Part shown: piece by piece, positions 33,655 through 45,350 of the stretch
Numbering within the stretch: position 1 is the stretch's first letter
Layout: every line of letters begins with the position of its first letter
Origin: Dipteris shenzhenensis
Lineage: Eukaryota > Polypodiophyta > Polypodiopsida > Gleicheniales
Direction: 5' to 3' (one strand)
Assembly: GCA_047967505.1 (NCBI GenBank)
Contig: CM106539.1
Length of the DNA: 64,000 nt
Program-made: the position numbers and the translations under genes
The notes under the pieces: generated by a model
Told to the model about the DNA's origin: nothing
The model's database searches: none
Seen by the model: only the letters and a program-made list of their open reading frames with translations

Positions 33655-34347
33655 TGATAAACAAGGAAATGAAATTCATAAGTAGAAACAAATTGAAGAT
33701 TGAGATGGAAAGCCAAATTGTCAAACTTTAGGTTGTGTGCTCTCAATGCAATTTGTTTGTGTGAAAGCATTCATGTTTTTCTTTTCCAAAACAAAATTGG
33801 ATTACTAAAAAAATGAAAGCATTCATGTTCATATGCTTAGTATACCCCCTAAAGTTGTTGAATCTATACCCTTTCAATCCCCAAAACTACATATCCTTAC
33901 AATGCCAACAACCTTTGCGTAATAGATAGAGTGGAGTCCAACATTATCTAGCATTGCCCGAGTGTTCCCACTAAGAAAAGATTTGGCCAAGCAGCCAAAA
34001 CATATTTGAGCATTCATATGAAGTGAATGAGGATAGAAACAACAATTTACACTAATTCATTCATCACGATCAAGAATCAACACACTTTTTAACATTTATG
34101 AACTCATAAATAAATTTGGATGTGTATCACACTCTGAAGGTATTACAACATGCAAACACATCTTTTCATGAAATATAGAAAATTAAACATAAATTCAAGA
34201 ATACATATGAATGTTTGAATTTTGGCAATGAGATAGAAGAAATTTCCAAGTAATATTAAAAGATCTTTGGAACAAAATTAATACATCATATGGAGAATAT
34301 AGTAAGATAACATATGGAAAACACGAACACCATATTAAAGGACAATT
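33655..34347. other. AT-rich spacer inside candidate element
   Basis: No coding potential recognised. A single GATTTGGCC-type half palindrome (about 33981-34002) resembles the units of the array at 35.1-35.9 kb. Confidence 0.4.
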
Positions 34348-34962
34348 TCAAGGACCTATTGCTTCCTCTTTTGTTTCCCAAAACTTTGAAGCGTGTTTTT
34401 GTAAATGCTCACACTGCTCTTCATTGAAGGGTTGAAGCTCTTTTTGTCCTGGTATGGTATCAATTTCTTTATCCCCTCCACCTTCAGTTGTATCATCTTC
34501 TTTTGGTACCCCCTCTATTGCCAATATTGGTTCTTGCAAGCTAGCCCATTGTTGAATTTCATGATTACTGTAAGCATACGTGCAACATATACTTTCAACC
34601 TTTGCCAACTCCTCATAAGTCTCAACAACTGAAACAACATGCCTCTTACAAGAAAGAGACTCTATTGCAGCAAGCCCCTCAGAGAACAAGTCCAATACAT
34701 ACTCATCTTCTCGACAGAAACCCATGATCATGTCTTTCATGATACTTGAACGTTTTCTTTTCAAGGACAATTCAATGTCAAATTCATCATCATCATCCTC
34801 ATCATTATCATCCTCATCACCTGATTCTTCTACATGACTTGATTTTTCATATTTTTCATCTGCAACATATATTGATGGCTTACATTGTGCATTGGTATAG
34901 CGCTCAATATCGTTGAAATGCTTTTCCTTGCTTACCAGTGCACAGGCAATTAAGCCATTCAT
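34348..34962 (-). pseudogene. Acidic protein with DNA N4/N6-methylase-like motif I
   Basis: 204 codons. An acidic run (EESGDEDDNDEDDDDEFD) and a basic KRKR patch precede IMKDMIMGFCREDEYVLDLF, SEGLAAIESLSCKRHVVSVV. The latter has the shape of the S-adenosylmethionine-binding VLDxFxGxGTT...GRxxxxIE segment found at the C-terminus of DNA N4/N6-methylase domains. The glycines of FxGxG are largely lost, and no DPPY catalytic motif is visible upstream, where only AT-rich sequence and the palindromic array lie. A truncated, probably inactive methylase relic is the best reading. Assignment rests on one motif. Confidence 0.42.
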
Positions 34963-35103
34963 AGATCCAGTGACAAATATATCTGTAGTTTCATCAAAAT
35001 TTGAAACTTGAATTTTTTATTTTAAATTTTGAAATTTGAATTTTGAACTTTAAATTTTAATATTTAAAATCTGGATTTTCAATTTTTAAATTTAACGTTT
35101 GAA

Positions 35104-35861
35104 GATTTGGCCATGTGGCCAAATCTTCCTAGTGATTTGAAAGAAGCTAGCAACATTTGGGAGCATGGCAAAATCTTCCCAAACCCTAATGCTTTGAAAG
35201 ATTTGGCCACACGGCCAAATCTCCCAGAACTTGGTGATTTGAAAGAAGCATGTAAGAGGAGGTTGCACGGCCAAAACTCCACATACCCTAGTGCTTTGAA
35301 AGAAGCCTACAAGATTTGGCCACACGATCAAATCTCCCCAAGTTTGAAAGAACGCCACAACTAAATCTTCTCAGTGCTTTGAAAGAAGTCACCAAGGTCT
35401 CGAAGGATTTGGCCGTGCATCCAAATCTTGCTAGCTTCTTTGAAAGCACCAAGGTCTAAGTAGATTTGGCCGTGTGGCCAAATCTTATTGCTTCTTTCAA
35501 AGCACTAGTGTCTTAGGAGATTTGGCCATGTGGCCAAATCTTGTTGGCTCCTTTCAAAGCACCAGGGTCTGGGGAGATTTGACCATGTGGCCAAATCTTG
35601 TGGGCTTCTTTCAAAGCAGGAGGGTATGTGGAGATTTGGCTTCTTTCAAAGCACCAAGGTCTAAGTAGATTTGGATGTGTGGATAAATCTTGATGGCTTC
35701 TTGAAAGCACTAGCATCTTGGGAGATTCGGTTGTGTGGACAAATCTTGCTATCTCCCTTTCAAAGCACCATGGTCTATGAAGATTTGGCCATGTAGCCAA
35801 ATTTTGCTACCTAAAATTCAAAGCACCAAGGTTTAGGAAGATTTGGTCTTGCAATGAAATC
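35104..35861. repeat. Array of palindromes with central orientation switch
   Basis: About 12 copies of a 22-bp palindrome with arms GATTTGGCCA and TGGCCAAATC around TG, starting at 35104, 35200, 35313, 35406, 35463, 35519, 35576, 35668, 35724, 35782 and 35840, plus half copies near 35632 and 35170. In the right half the period is about 57 bp and spacers carry CTTCTTTCAAAGCAC. In the left half spacers carry the complement, GTGCTTTGAAAGAAG. The centre of symmetry is near 35400, so the whole array is a roughly 750-bp imperfect palindrome. It lies between divergent genes. Confidence 0.85.
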
Positions 35862-36128
35862 TTGTAAAGCATTTTCATCCTAAGTCACACCATTAGATAT
35901 CAATATTGAACTATAACAAATGCTATGTACTATGCAGGTGCCACATTGAAAGTGGGGGTTAAAGCCAACTTGCTTGTCAGTGAAAGATTGTTGCCATTGG
36001 GACAATATTCTCTACATCACATGATGACATGTGCCCTTGGGAGAAAACAATGTATCGGTGGCGATCGATATTTGTATGGATGAAAGTGCACTTCTTCCAT
36101 TTCCTACAATGGATGCATTCTATGAGGC

Positions 36129-39111
36129 TTGGGTAGTGTTGTTCGTTGGAAAGCACGATCAATGAGTTGTGTGGACAATGTCAATGGAGCTATTGTATCA
36201 ATGAATGATATAACATTAGATACCATTGATGTTGAACCTCTATGTGAATATGATGGGTTTTCCATTCGAGAATCATGGAAGGACAAGAAAGTTTTAATAT
36301 GGGATGAGCAGAAAACCAAGAGCTTTGCAGAGGGTGTTGTTTTGTATGTCTACCCATTTGAACCTATAAATTTTGAGATGCTTGGTGAAGGTAATCTAGG
36401 TGTGGGAATTGAAAATTATCATAGTGATGTATCAGGCATCGATATCATCCACTTAATAAAATGGCCCATTGCACAAATAACCTTTTTAGATGGAACTTCA
36501 TTAAGAATCGATGACACCATGAATTTTCCAACTAGTTCTGGGAAAAAGCACATGGAAGATGAGGACCCAATGGAAAAATCCACAAAAAAGAGGGGTTACT
36601 GCATGATAAAGAGGAAAGCTAAAAAACATGGCATGCCATTAGCATCATCTAGACTCACAAGGGATGTAGTCACAAAAGTATCTATGATTGATTGTTGTAA
36701 ATAAAATTGTTGTCGATTTGCCGATCGTCAAATGATATCCAAATTACGCATCGAGTATTGGGGCCAAAGTTTGGAGGCTCGCACCAATTATATATATGAC
36801 ACTCTTGGGAAAGATGACAATGGGCAGTTCAAATGTCTTTTCATTGAATGGCATTCAAGTTTGTTGTAGAGCATGGTATGAAATGCATGGTATTCCAAAA
36901 ACAACATTTTATCGATATAGGGAGCAATTTGAAATTGGTATACGAAGGTGCATGCATGGTAATAAAGGAATCGTGCGGAGAGGTTGGGACCACACAGAAC
37001 TAGGTAGAGCCATAATCCAAGATTTTGTGGATAACAATTCCGAGCGTATGCCACACAAAAGTAGAACACTTTAGGATGGATCCAGGGAAACACAGTTGGT
37101 GATACCGGATGTATACAAGTAGGTTGATAATCTCTATGAGGTTAACATGCAGTTAAAGCATAGTTTGGGTTGTAAGGAGATGTCAACTTCCACGTTCAAC
37201 CACATACCGAACTCTGAATTCAAGCATGTAACTTTGTAAAAAACAAGTGAATTCTCTAAGTGTGGTTTATGTAGTGCAATCAAGGCTACAAAATGCCAAA
37301 ATGAACGTAATAAGTTGATGGAAGATAGAAGAAAGCACATGTTACAACAAAAAAGTTGTAGAAATGTGTACTACACTTGGCGCAGATTTTCTGAAATGTA
37401 TCCTCAGACATACTTGTGCATTATCCATGATAAGATGGACCAAAAGAAGACAGCCATCCCTAGATTACGCAATTGTTCAAAGGACATAGACAAATCCTTT
37501 TAGCTCCTAGTGGCTTTGACTGGCATGATAACACATGGACATGGTTAAGGACGTTATGGTCACTTTTCTTTATCCTTGTGGCCGTCGGATCCTAACTTCA
37601 CAATTGGTTCATTGGCTTTGTGTTTGAGAAATCTTGAAAGATTTGATAACCATGCACTTGGAGATTTGGTACATGATGGGATGCCAAGGTCCGACAACGC
37701 TCTGCTAAATGCACTAACCTCAAGAGAAGCATTGGATTCTCACTATGTTTCTAATGGTAAGCGACAACATCTTGGAGCAGTGGGTGGAACATTCAAAGAC
37801 CTTGGACTTGGAAGTTCCCATCAAGAAAATCCTTATAAGAAACTACCCGAACACCTATTGTTGTAGTTGGATAATTGTGGTTCTGAAAACAAGAATAGGT
37901 ACTTGTTTGCGTACCTATCATTACTTGTTGCTCAAGGGATTTTCAAGTCAATTCAATTGGGATTCTTGATGGTTGGGCATACACATGAGGATATTGATGC
38001 AATGTTTAGCAAGTTTTCAAAGAGGTTAAGAACTAGCCAAACATTGACATTTACACATCTCATGGATACTTTTAGACAATGTGAGGAGTCTTCTCCAATG
38101 CCATTTTTGGTAACGGAAGTCCCTAATTTCAAGAGCTATGTTGATGGATGCCTATGCGATGGGCAAGATGCTTTAGTGGGACACTCAAAGCCTCTCCAAT
38201 TTTGGTTCTTTATGCGAAATGAAGTGCCTATCATGCAATATAAAGTGCATCCACGATCATTAGACTGGCAACCAAGTGAAGGTGGCATTGAGTTGTGGAA
38301 GAGACATCCGGATGGTCATCCAATGCTACCAAGTGGAGAGCCACCTTGTGTAACCATGTTCGAGTATGTGAAGGATCACTTAGATGTGATAGTTGGTATC
38401 AAGGAGTATGTACGCTTTTGGGAAAAATGGGCACACCTGCAAGGTCCAAAAGCATCTTTCACAAAGTTTTACAAGCCGGTAGTGAAGTACTGGAAGAACA
38501 TGATTGATGAGCTTGATAAACCAAACAATAGTGTAAAGGGCATGTACAAGAGATTTTTGCCAAAGACGCAACATATTTATTGTGTGCAAGTAGTTGATAA
38601 TGAAAACGATGAGTTTCAAGGAATTGAAGAGTTGAATGATCACTACTGTGGACCTCAAAGGAAAAAGCCAAAACAATCATTTGATCCAATGGTTGATGTA
38701 CAAAATGGACACTTTCTTTTGGTCCGAACAGCAGAAAAAATTTACCCAATTTGGCTGGGCATTGCTCAAACTGATGTACAGAAGGATAATAAATCTAAAA
38801 ATTTCAAGAAGGTTTTCATACAATATTGGGCACCTATATGCAAAAGGCACAATGCACGAATTGAGGAGGTGTATGCAAATTGTTGGAACAAGATTTGGAT
38901 GTGCAATAAAGGTGATCCTCCACGTTGGGAATCTATTGATGCTATTGTATGGTCATGGGTTCCAAAACGTAACCTCTCAAAGAAGGTTTCCTCGAAGAGC
39001 AGCAACCTCCCCATCGAGGTGAAGATACCAACCATTGCACGCAAGCAAGCTTTATCCAGTTTGTCTCATAGAACAGATTCTGACTTTGATGTTGACTCCA
39101 CAATGGAGTGA
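36129..39111 (+). pseudogene. DUF7869-type transposase-like protein with premature stops
   Basis: 36129-36701 is an unrecognised N-terminal part. Then come MIDCCK-stop-NCCRFADRQM, LRIEYWGQSLEARTNYIYDT, VCCRAWYEMHGIPKTTFYRY, FSKCGLCSAIKATKCQNERN, CIIHDKMDQKKTAIPRLRNC, LTGMITHGHGYGHFSLSLWP, LDNCGSENKNRYLFAYLSLL and GFLMVGHTHEDIDAMFSKFS. This is the motif order I associate with DUF7869 proteins, including invariant acidic residues that could form a nuclease-type centre (inference). The C-terminus (37867-39111) is open for 414 codons. Stops: TAA 36702, TAG 37072, one near 37110, TAA near 37238, TAG 37501 and TAG 37864. A single frameshift lies near 36830. After it one frame is kept to the end, so decay is by point mutation. 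Confidence 0.65.
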
Positions 39112-39313
39112 AGGTACTTGAAAAGCATGACTTTTTTTTCCTTGCACAACGATAATTTAATTGAATACTGACAAATATTTGGAAGGTATGACATTGATCT
39201 TTTTTCTTTATCTTTTTTTTTGTAGACCATTGCTTTGTGGTTGCAAGTTCTGCACACTCGACAAAATATCCAAGACTAGTGTTGCATTCTTACTTTTTCT
39301 CCAACTAAACTAA

Positions 39314-39334
39314 AATGGTGTTTTTGAACACCAC
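39314..39334 (-). repeat. Inverted repeat, right copy
   Basis: Exact reverse complement of 31433-31453. Forms its own hairpin. Lies 202 bp after the stop of the DUF7869-type gene. Confidence 0.85.
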
Positions 39335-39440
39335 CTTTTTTCGAGAAGAGGCAAAAAATGCTTCATTAAACTCAAACATATGATGTTTTTTTCCCGGCTA
39401 GTGCAGAACAGGCACACTCCAAATTGTGAGTTTCATATAC

Positions 39441-39662
39441 ACGGCCAAATCCAGGGAGAAAGTCAATGGAGTGCACTCAATGCATTGTAATTGCAACCCT
39501 TCAAAAAATACCATGCATTGGTCGAAACCTCAACATTTGAAATTTTATTTATGTTGATGCAAACCATGCACATTTGCGAGATTTGGATGGACTGCCAAAT
39601 CTATGGGAAAAATCAATGAAAAACATTGAATGTTACATAATTACAAGCCCTCAAAAGTTCCC
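39441..39662. repeat. Diverged direct duplication, period about 152 bp
   Basis: GCCAAATC followed by GGGA(G/A)AAA(G/A)TCAATG and CAA(C/G)CCCTCAAAA occurs at 39441 and 39593. The second copy includes one more GATTTGG...GCCAAATC palindrome (39580-39601). Confidence 0.6.
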
Positions 39663-39779
39663 AAATTATCAAGATTTTCCCAAATTTTCTAATATGGTGT
39701 TGGTGGTTTTATTTTATTGAATCCCAAAAAATCACCATAAGCAACGGCTTTTTTAAAAGTGTGGGTGGTTTTTAAAATA

Positions 39780-41600
39780 TTCCTCCTTGTGGCATAGAGC
39801 CATCAATGGAGATGGTTTGGAAACCCAATCGCACACAAAGATCTCCGATAAAGGATAATCACCACACTTATACTAGGGAATCAGCAAGCAATAGAGAAGT
39901 TTCAGAATGCACATGACAAACAGATGGGTAGGGTGGGAGAAAGGGGGCACCATGGGAGGAGAAAGGCAAGATATGGTCATCTAAATCTTTAGGAATACAA
40001 GCGGCATCCACCCAAAGGAGGGGTAAATCTAATGTGAGGCTAGGGGCTTTTGGGATCTCTTAATCCACAACATGTAGAAGGTCAACCATGGCAAGGTACT
40101 CATCCTACCGATCATAGTAGAGAGGTCCTCGGGAGCAAGGCTAGACACACCCGATGACATCTTGTCTCTGCTAGCCAATATGCTCCTCCCATGTGCCATC
40201 AACATCGACCATGTCGGACCCATCATCATGGAAATGCTCACATATCTCTGGGTATACATCACCATCTCCGAACTTGGGCTACAACTCCTCTTTCTTGATT
40301 GTTTCTAGTTTGCACAGGGATTTGGAATGTGTACAATGGGGAATCTAACAAGTAGAGGCACTCAATAAAGAGTCTCTGATCTACGAAAAGATACATCTCA
40401 TCGTTAGTACATGCATAAGTCACTCAACTACATCTGCAGCTTCACCTTGAAATTCCTCCCAAGTATTAGTAAATTTATGTTATGAAATTACAAAAGTGCT
40501 GCTCAAAGTTGGTTGGGCAGTGTTTGGGTCAGTTGGCCAAGTAGGTGGAAAAATGTGCAAGGGTGATGTGGACAATGCTTTTTGTCATGTCCGTATTGCT
40601 CGTAAAATGAACAAAATAGACATTCTTTCGATCGTTGATCCTCCAACACACGTGCGACATGGTTGCCAAAGAAAAATGGAAAAAAGAAAACAGATTGGGC
40701 TATGCTGAGGGTGTATATCTTTGCATTGTTGTTGTTGGAACTCTTAGGAGACTTCTAGTAGCCAAGCTCCCCATAGTTGTTCCATGGCATAGAGCTACTT
40801 AGCAATCACTTAGAAGAAGCCTTCATGGGAGGGTCTAGCCACTATGGGATGCGGCTCGATGCTCATGCCAGAGCTCCATACTGCATGTGCTGGAAACGTT
40901 CGAGGCCTTGCATAATGCTGATATGTAGAGCTCACATGCGAAGATGTAGTTGTGGAGTTCCGATGGTGAGAAGAGTCGTTGATCTTCACTTTATATGACA
41001 CTTCCCCACTCCAACATTGTCTTCCATTGCACCTAATCTCTCGTAAGCTCTGAAAGATTATCTACAGCAAATACTCCGATCCAGAGAGTGTTGGGAGGTC
41101 GAAGGTTGCTTTGCTTCATTTGTTGGATCTTGGCCCATTTACATAGTGTGCGATGGAAAACAAGCATTAATGGGTCATTTAATACCATTGCACTTTCATT
41201 TTTTCACATGTGTGATGGTGATCAGTGTTCCAATATATGATGCATTGAAAATCACGTCAATGGAAGCAACTAGAAGGAATTCGATTATGGAAACATGATG
41301 TAGATGCTACCATCAAGAATTCCCAATGTTGTTTCTATAAGCACATATTGAATGATAAAGATGTCATAATTTTGGGAATCAAGAACATGCAGAATATTGG
41401 AGATCTCATCTTGGTAACAACATAGGTGAGGATTCATACTCAAAGTGGATAGCATCTGTCATTCAATATTGGGAGACATTGATCTCTTGCATGGAGAAGC
41501 CCACTCTACATCATGAGAAACTTATTCACGTTTGTCCAAAGAGCCAATGGAAAGATAGCTGTTAACATCCATAGATCACAGCCATTGAATGCAAGGTAAT
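39780..41600. other. No gene recognised
   Basis: Several short open frames on both strands (for example 40029-40265 minus, 40496-40708 plus and 40777-40998 plus) show no family motif or splice-compatible joining. Likely decayed repeat sequence. Confidence 0.4.
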
Positions 41601-41631
41601 TAGTGATTAGACGTGATTAGGCTGCATGATC

Positions 41632-42085
41632 TACTTCAACGGACAAGCTCAAGGAGTTTGACCCCCAAATACCCCAAGGCCAGTGATTGCAAGCAATGTG
41701 CACATGGAAGGAGTATAGCTCAAACTCAAGGAGTTTGATCCCCAAATACCCAAAGTCCAAGGATTCTAGGAATAGGTTATGTTCCAGCCAGCACCCAAGA
41801 CCAAAGATTGCAGGTAACATGCACATTTCAGGTCTACATCCATGAAAATAGCTACACCAACAAAAATAGCCATGAAAGGAGTACGGCTCAAACTCAAGGA
41901 GTTTAATCCCCAAATATTTCGAGGAAAAAGATTGCAGGCAACGTGCAAGGTTGCCGTGGAGTGTCTTGCGGGAGTTAAGTCTCGCCACTCCAGGTTTTGA
42001 GCCACATGCGTGGGATTTGAACCACAAATGGCTTAAGGCATGAGGGCACTCAGGGAGTTTGAGCCCCAAATCACCTAAGCCTAGG
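41632..42085. repeat. Dispersed palindromic motif, 4-5 copies
   Basis: CTCAAGGAGTTTGA(T/C)CCCCAAATA recurs at about 41647, 41727 and 41894, with a weaker copy at about 42052. In two copies the preceding TCAAACTC makes a hairpin with GAGTTTGA (8-bp arms around AAG). Spacing is irregular (about 80-165 bp). Confidence 0.7.
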
Positions 42086-42284
42086 AGGTGTGAGGCTAAC
42101 ACAAGCGCTATTTGGGAACCGATTAGGACCACCTTTAATATGGTTAACACAAGTGCTATTTTTGCCAGTAGGGAGAGATGGAAAGAATAGCAATATGCCT
42201 TGGCACCGTACAGGCCTAAGAGCCTTTGGTTGTGAACAAAAGGAAAGTGCTAAAAAGGAAAAGGGTTGGCCCTCCCTTCAAAAG

Positions 42285-42890
42285 GTGACTTGTATAAAAG
42301 GCCAAAGTATTGACTTTGGTCTTCATTGTTGTTTGCACAAGTTTGAATACAAGCTCCCTCTTCTCTTCCAAGAGAGTGTTTTGGGTGTTCTCTTGTTTCC
42401 ATCGTAGTGCCCTTGTGGTTGCCACTCCATCCCCCTTCACTCCCCTCTTCCTTTCTCCTTCTCCTTCTCCCCTCCCTTCTCCCATCACTCCTCCCCTCTT
42501 CCCCTTCCCTCTTTCTCGCGTGAAACCACATCGCGACAATCCGGAGGTCGCTCGAGTGACACTTGCGAATGATTTGTGCCTTGCATTGCTCCCACGATGA
42601 GTAGCACAAAGTGGAGGCTTCATCGGCATATCTTCAACATCCCCATGACACGAGAGTCATCATCGAGACCCACAACATTTTTGGCACCACTGCTGTGGAA
42701 AAAAGGTATGCTTTTGCATTTGCACTTGTTTCCCTTCGATATCTACCCATTGTACAAGTCTTCAAGCCTAACTTGGAGCTTGTTAGTGGAGTTGTAGGAG
42801 AAGAGAGGGGAGGAAGAGAGAGTGTGGACGAAAAAGTAGGAAAACTGTTTTTTCTTGTTGGAAAGTCATTTGGGAGCATTTGAAGCTTGT
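42285..42890 (+). other. LTR-like leader with TATA box and C/T-rich tract
   Basis: GTATAAAAGG at about 42293 is followed by a leader-like stretch, a C/T-rich tract (42413-42515, CTTC/CTCC units) and an open frame at 42611-42883 that matches no family I know. Could be the end of an LTR and start of an internal region. No primer-binding site or partner LTR was found. Confidence 0.3.
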
Positions 42891-43489
42891 ATTTGATGCT
42901 TTTTAGTGTTTTAAGTTGATAGCAACTTAGTGTGTGTGATTGCTAAGAAGTGTGTGAGGTCCAAACAGATCAAAAATCAACAAAAATGATGATTCTTGCC
43001 AAATTTTGAAGTTGTTTTGTGTTCTAGGCTCACCCTTCATGAAATTTTGCATTTTTGCTTTCAAAAAGTGTTTTTTCTTCAAGTTTTTTTCATTGAGTAG
43101 GTGAACTCGGTAGTGTAGCACCCCCCTAGCATAACAAATCCAGAATGGAAACTCAAAATCTTCAAAAAATCCACAAAAATCAATCGGCGACACTGTATTT
43201 TCCTATCCCATCGAGTCGATGCCATAGAGCTATCCTGCCGACCAAATATCCCATCGACCGGTGTGTTATCCGTATTTTGCTAGTCAAACAACATTGACCC
43301 AGTGCCAAAGAGTTATCCCATCGACTTAACTTGACCACGGCCTAACCCGTCACCCTGATTAAATGCATGTCAGAGTTACTATCCTACCAACCTGACAGCC
43401 GTTGACCCGTGGCTTTAGAGCTATCCCACCAACCGTTGCCATCCTGCTACTCTGCCACCGGCACGATGAACCCACCCCCATGCCTATGG

Positions 43490-43680
43490 TCATATTCGTA
43501 TCCCTCCAATCATCGCTATTTTTATTCTATTGCCCGTCGCTATTTTCATTCTGTCGCTCGTTGTGTTACGTCTGTCACGTCGCCTGTCGTTGTTTCTATT
43601 CTGTCACTCGTTGCGATATGCTTACTTTGCCAATCGTCACATTACACCTATCATGCTGCCCGTCACCGTTTTGATCCCCA
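43490..43680. repeat. Short diverged minisatellite
   Basis: Repeats of a CCCGTCGCTATTTTCATTCTGT-like unit with variants (ATCGCTATTTTTATTCT, GTCGTTGTTTCTATTCTGTC) between 43509 and 43615. A related ATCCCATCGAC word recurs through 43205-43430. Confidence 0.5.
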
Positions 43681-43858
43681 CACCTATCGCGATAACTATA
43701 CCATCGACTGACACGTTGGTATGTATTTTGCCCATTGTCTTAACCTTATCCCTATGCCCGTAGGGATACCACTTGCATCTGATCCCACCAAACACGTGAC
43801 AAGATCTATCCGAGTAAGTATTATATAAAGCACATATGCTAGAAGACCTCCCTTTCAA

Positions 43859-45350
43859 GTTTTTTTTTTAAATTAATATATTTATATATTTATTTATATA
43901 ATAATTATATTAATTTATAGATTAATAATATATATTTTTAGCAAAATTATATTTTAACATTTGTTAATAAAAATTTATAATATTATGGAGTAAAAATATT
44001 ATAAATGGATTTCTTATATTAATAAAGTGTAGTGAGAACAGTTTTTTGAAAAGATTTATGATTAAATTTGAAGTTGTTGCGTACGCAATAGGTAGGGACA
44101 TTTGAGTGGTTATTTTGAGTATGTGGTCAAGATCTCCTTTATCGAGAATATCTTCCAAAACTCTAGTAGCTTGGGACCAAAAAAATATCTTCCAAAAGTC
44201 TAGTAGCTTGGGACCAAATTTTAGATTTTTCTTTGAGAAAATGTGATTGAATTTGTGGATTATAGACCACTAAAATATCAACAAATGCATAGTAATTAGA
44301 TGAAATTAAGCTTCACAAAAAGATGCTATGAAATTAACATATTTCTACATGGTACTATAATTGGTTCATCCATAGAGGTAAAAATACATACTTGAGGTAG
44401 TATTTCATAAAACTTCTATGTAAGTTTACTCTTAATTCATTAGTACATCAATTCTTGGATGACTAAGGATCATGGCAATGTGTGCACCAAAAGGTTGGCT
44501 GGTAAATGAGCACATCTTCGATCTTTTGCAATCCCAAAATACCTAGCAAGCTAGGTACTTTTTTATAGTGAGCTCTCATTTTTAGAAATGAGGGTACCTA
44601 CACATGGGATCCATCCTAATGGGCACATCATAGCTATCTCCACCTCAATTGCAATATGCAACATACTACACTGAGGAGGCTCAATGGTCATCTATCCTAA
44701 GATAAATGCATGCATTTCCCTTGCATTTGTAATTCTCTTAAATTCCTCCTTTGAAATTCCATGTCTCAATTTAGAGGAGGTTATAGCATTGGACTAGGTA
44801 CTAGTCTAATTTTGTTGCTCTCCAAGGATCTTGGAGCCTACAAGCTGGGAGAATATGTTGTTTGGTACACATGAATAAACCAATTCCACCCAAGACAAAT
44901 TCACCTTTTGTAGCTTGAACCCAAGTCTTTGTATATAATATATCTTTAACAATCTAATACTTGTTTCCACATCAACCTTCTAGTACTCTAGAAGAGTTGG
45001 TTGGTACATGATATTATAATTCATATGCCAAATATTCTCCCAATCATTAGCTTAAACCAACATCCATTGAGATTTGGCCCAACTTGGCTAGAATAATGCC
45101 TTAAAAAGAAGAAATAAGGAGCAATTTCCCCTTGTGCCCTTTGTTTAATATACTGATATCTTCTTATCTATGAGGCCAAAGCACTTTCACCTTTTGAAAG
45201 GAGTAAACTTCTTCATATTGATCACATAGGATGATTGACATCCCCCTTGTTAATGATAAGAAAATGAGGACATGTGAGGTTCATGATAGAGGCCACCTTA
45301 ACTCTCAAATTAGGTTATCATTAATTAGGACAACAATCTTACCATAGCCA
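43859..45350. other. AT-rich region, no gene recognised
   Basis: Very AT-rich at 43859-44020, then unique-looking sequence without usable open frames. A local duplication TATCTTCCAAAA(C/G)TCTAGTAGCTTGGGACCAAA occurs at 44149 and 44188. Confidence 0.45.

Larger units (their letters stand above)
31433..39334. mobile_element. Candidate DNA transposon with SET, FCP1-like, methylase-like and DUF7869-type genes
   Basis: A perfect 21-bp inverted repeat (31433-31453 and 39314-39334) encloses two divergent gene groups. The minus group is 31630-32187, 32458-33615 and 34348-34962; the plus group is 36129-39111. A palindromic array (35104-35861) lies between them. The coding content ends 197 bp inside the left repeat and 202 bp inside the right one. 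No target-site duplication was seen next to the repeats, which is a weakness. The assignment as one mobile unit is inference from layout, not established family knowledge. Confidence 0.5.

Noticed and set aside
35079-35800. Open frames encoding FFQSTRVWGDL/MWPNLVG-type repeats, and the resemblance of regularly spaced palindromes to a CRISPR array.
   Set aside because: The spacers are themselves repeated and the orientation flips in the centre, and the genome is a plant nuclear genome. There are no cas-like genes. It is a palindromic satellite.
36702-37866. Stop codons in the DUF7869-type gene explained by U-to-C RNA editing, as known in fern and hornwort organelles.
   Set aside because: That editing is organellar. 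The transposons, Helitron and spliced gene here show nuclear DNA, and the same stop pattern occurs in dead retroelements.
31424-39345. Target-site duplication next to the 21-bp inverted repeats.
   Set aside because: The left flank (ATATAAAT) and right flank (CTTTTTT) do not match. The element call therefore remains a candidate.
42216-42629. Open frames on both strands at the C/T-rich tract near 42.4-42.5 kb.
   Set aside because: Low-complexity tract. No domain; frames are open on both strands because stops are rare in the repeat.
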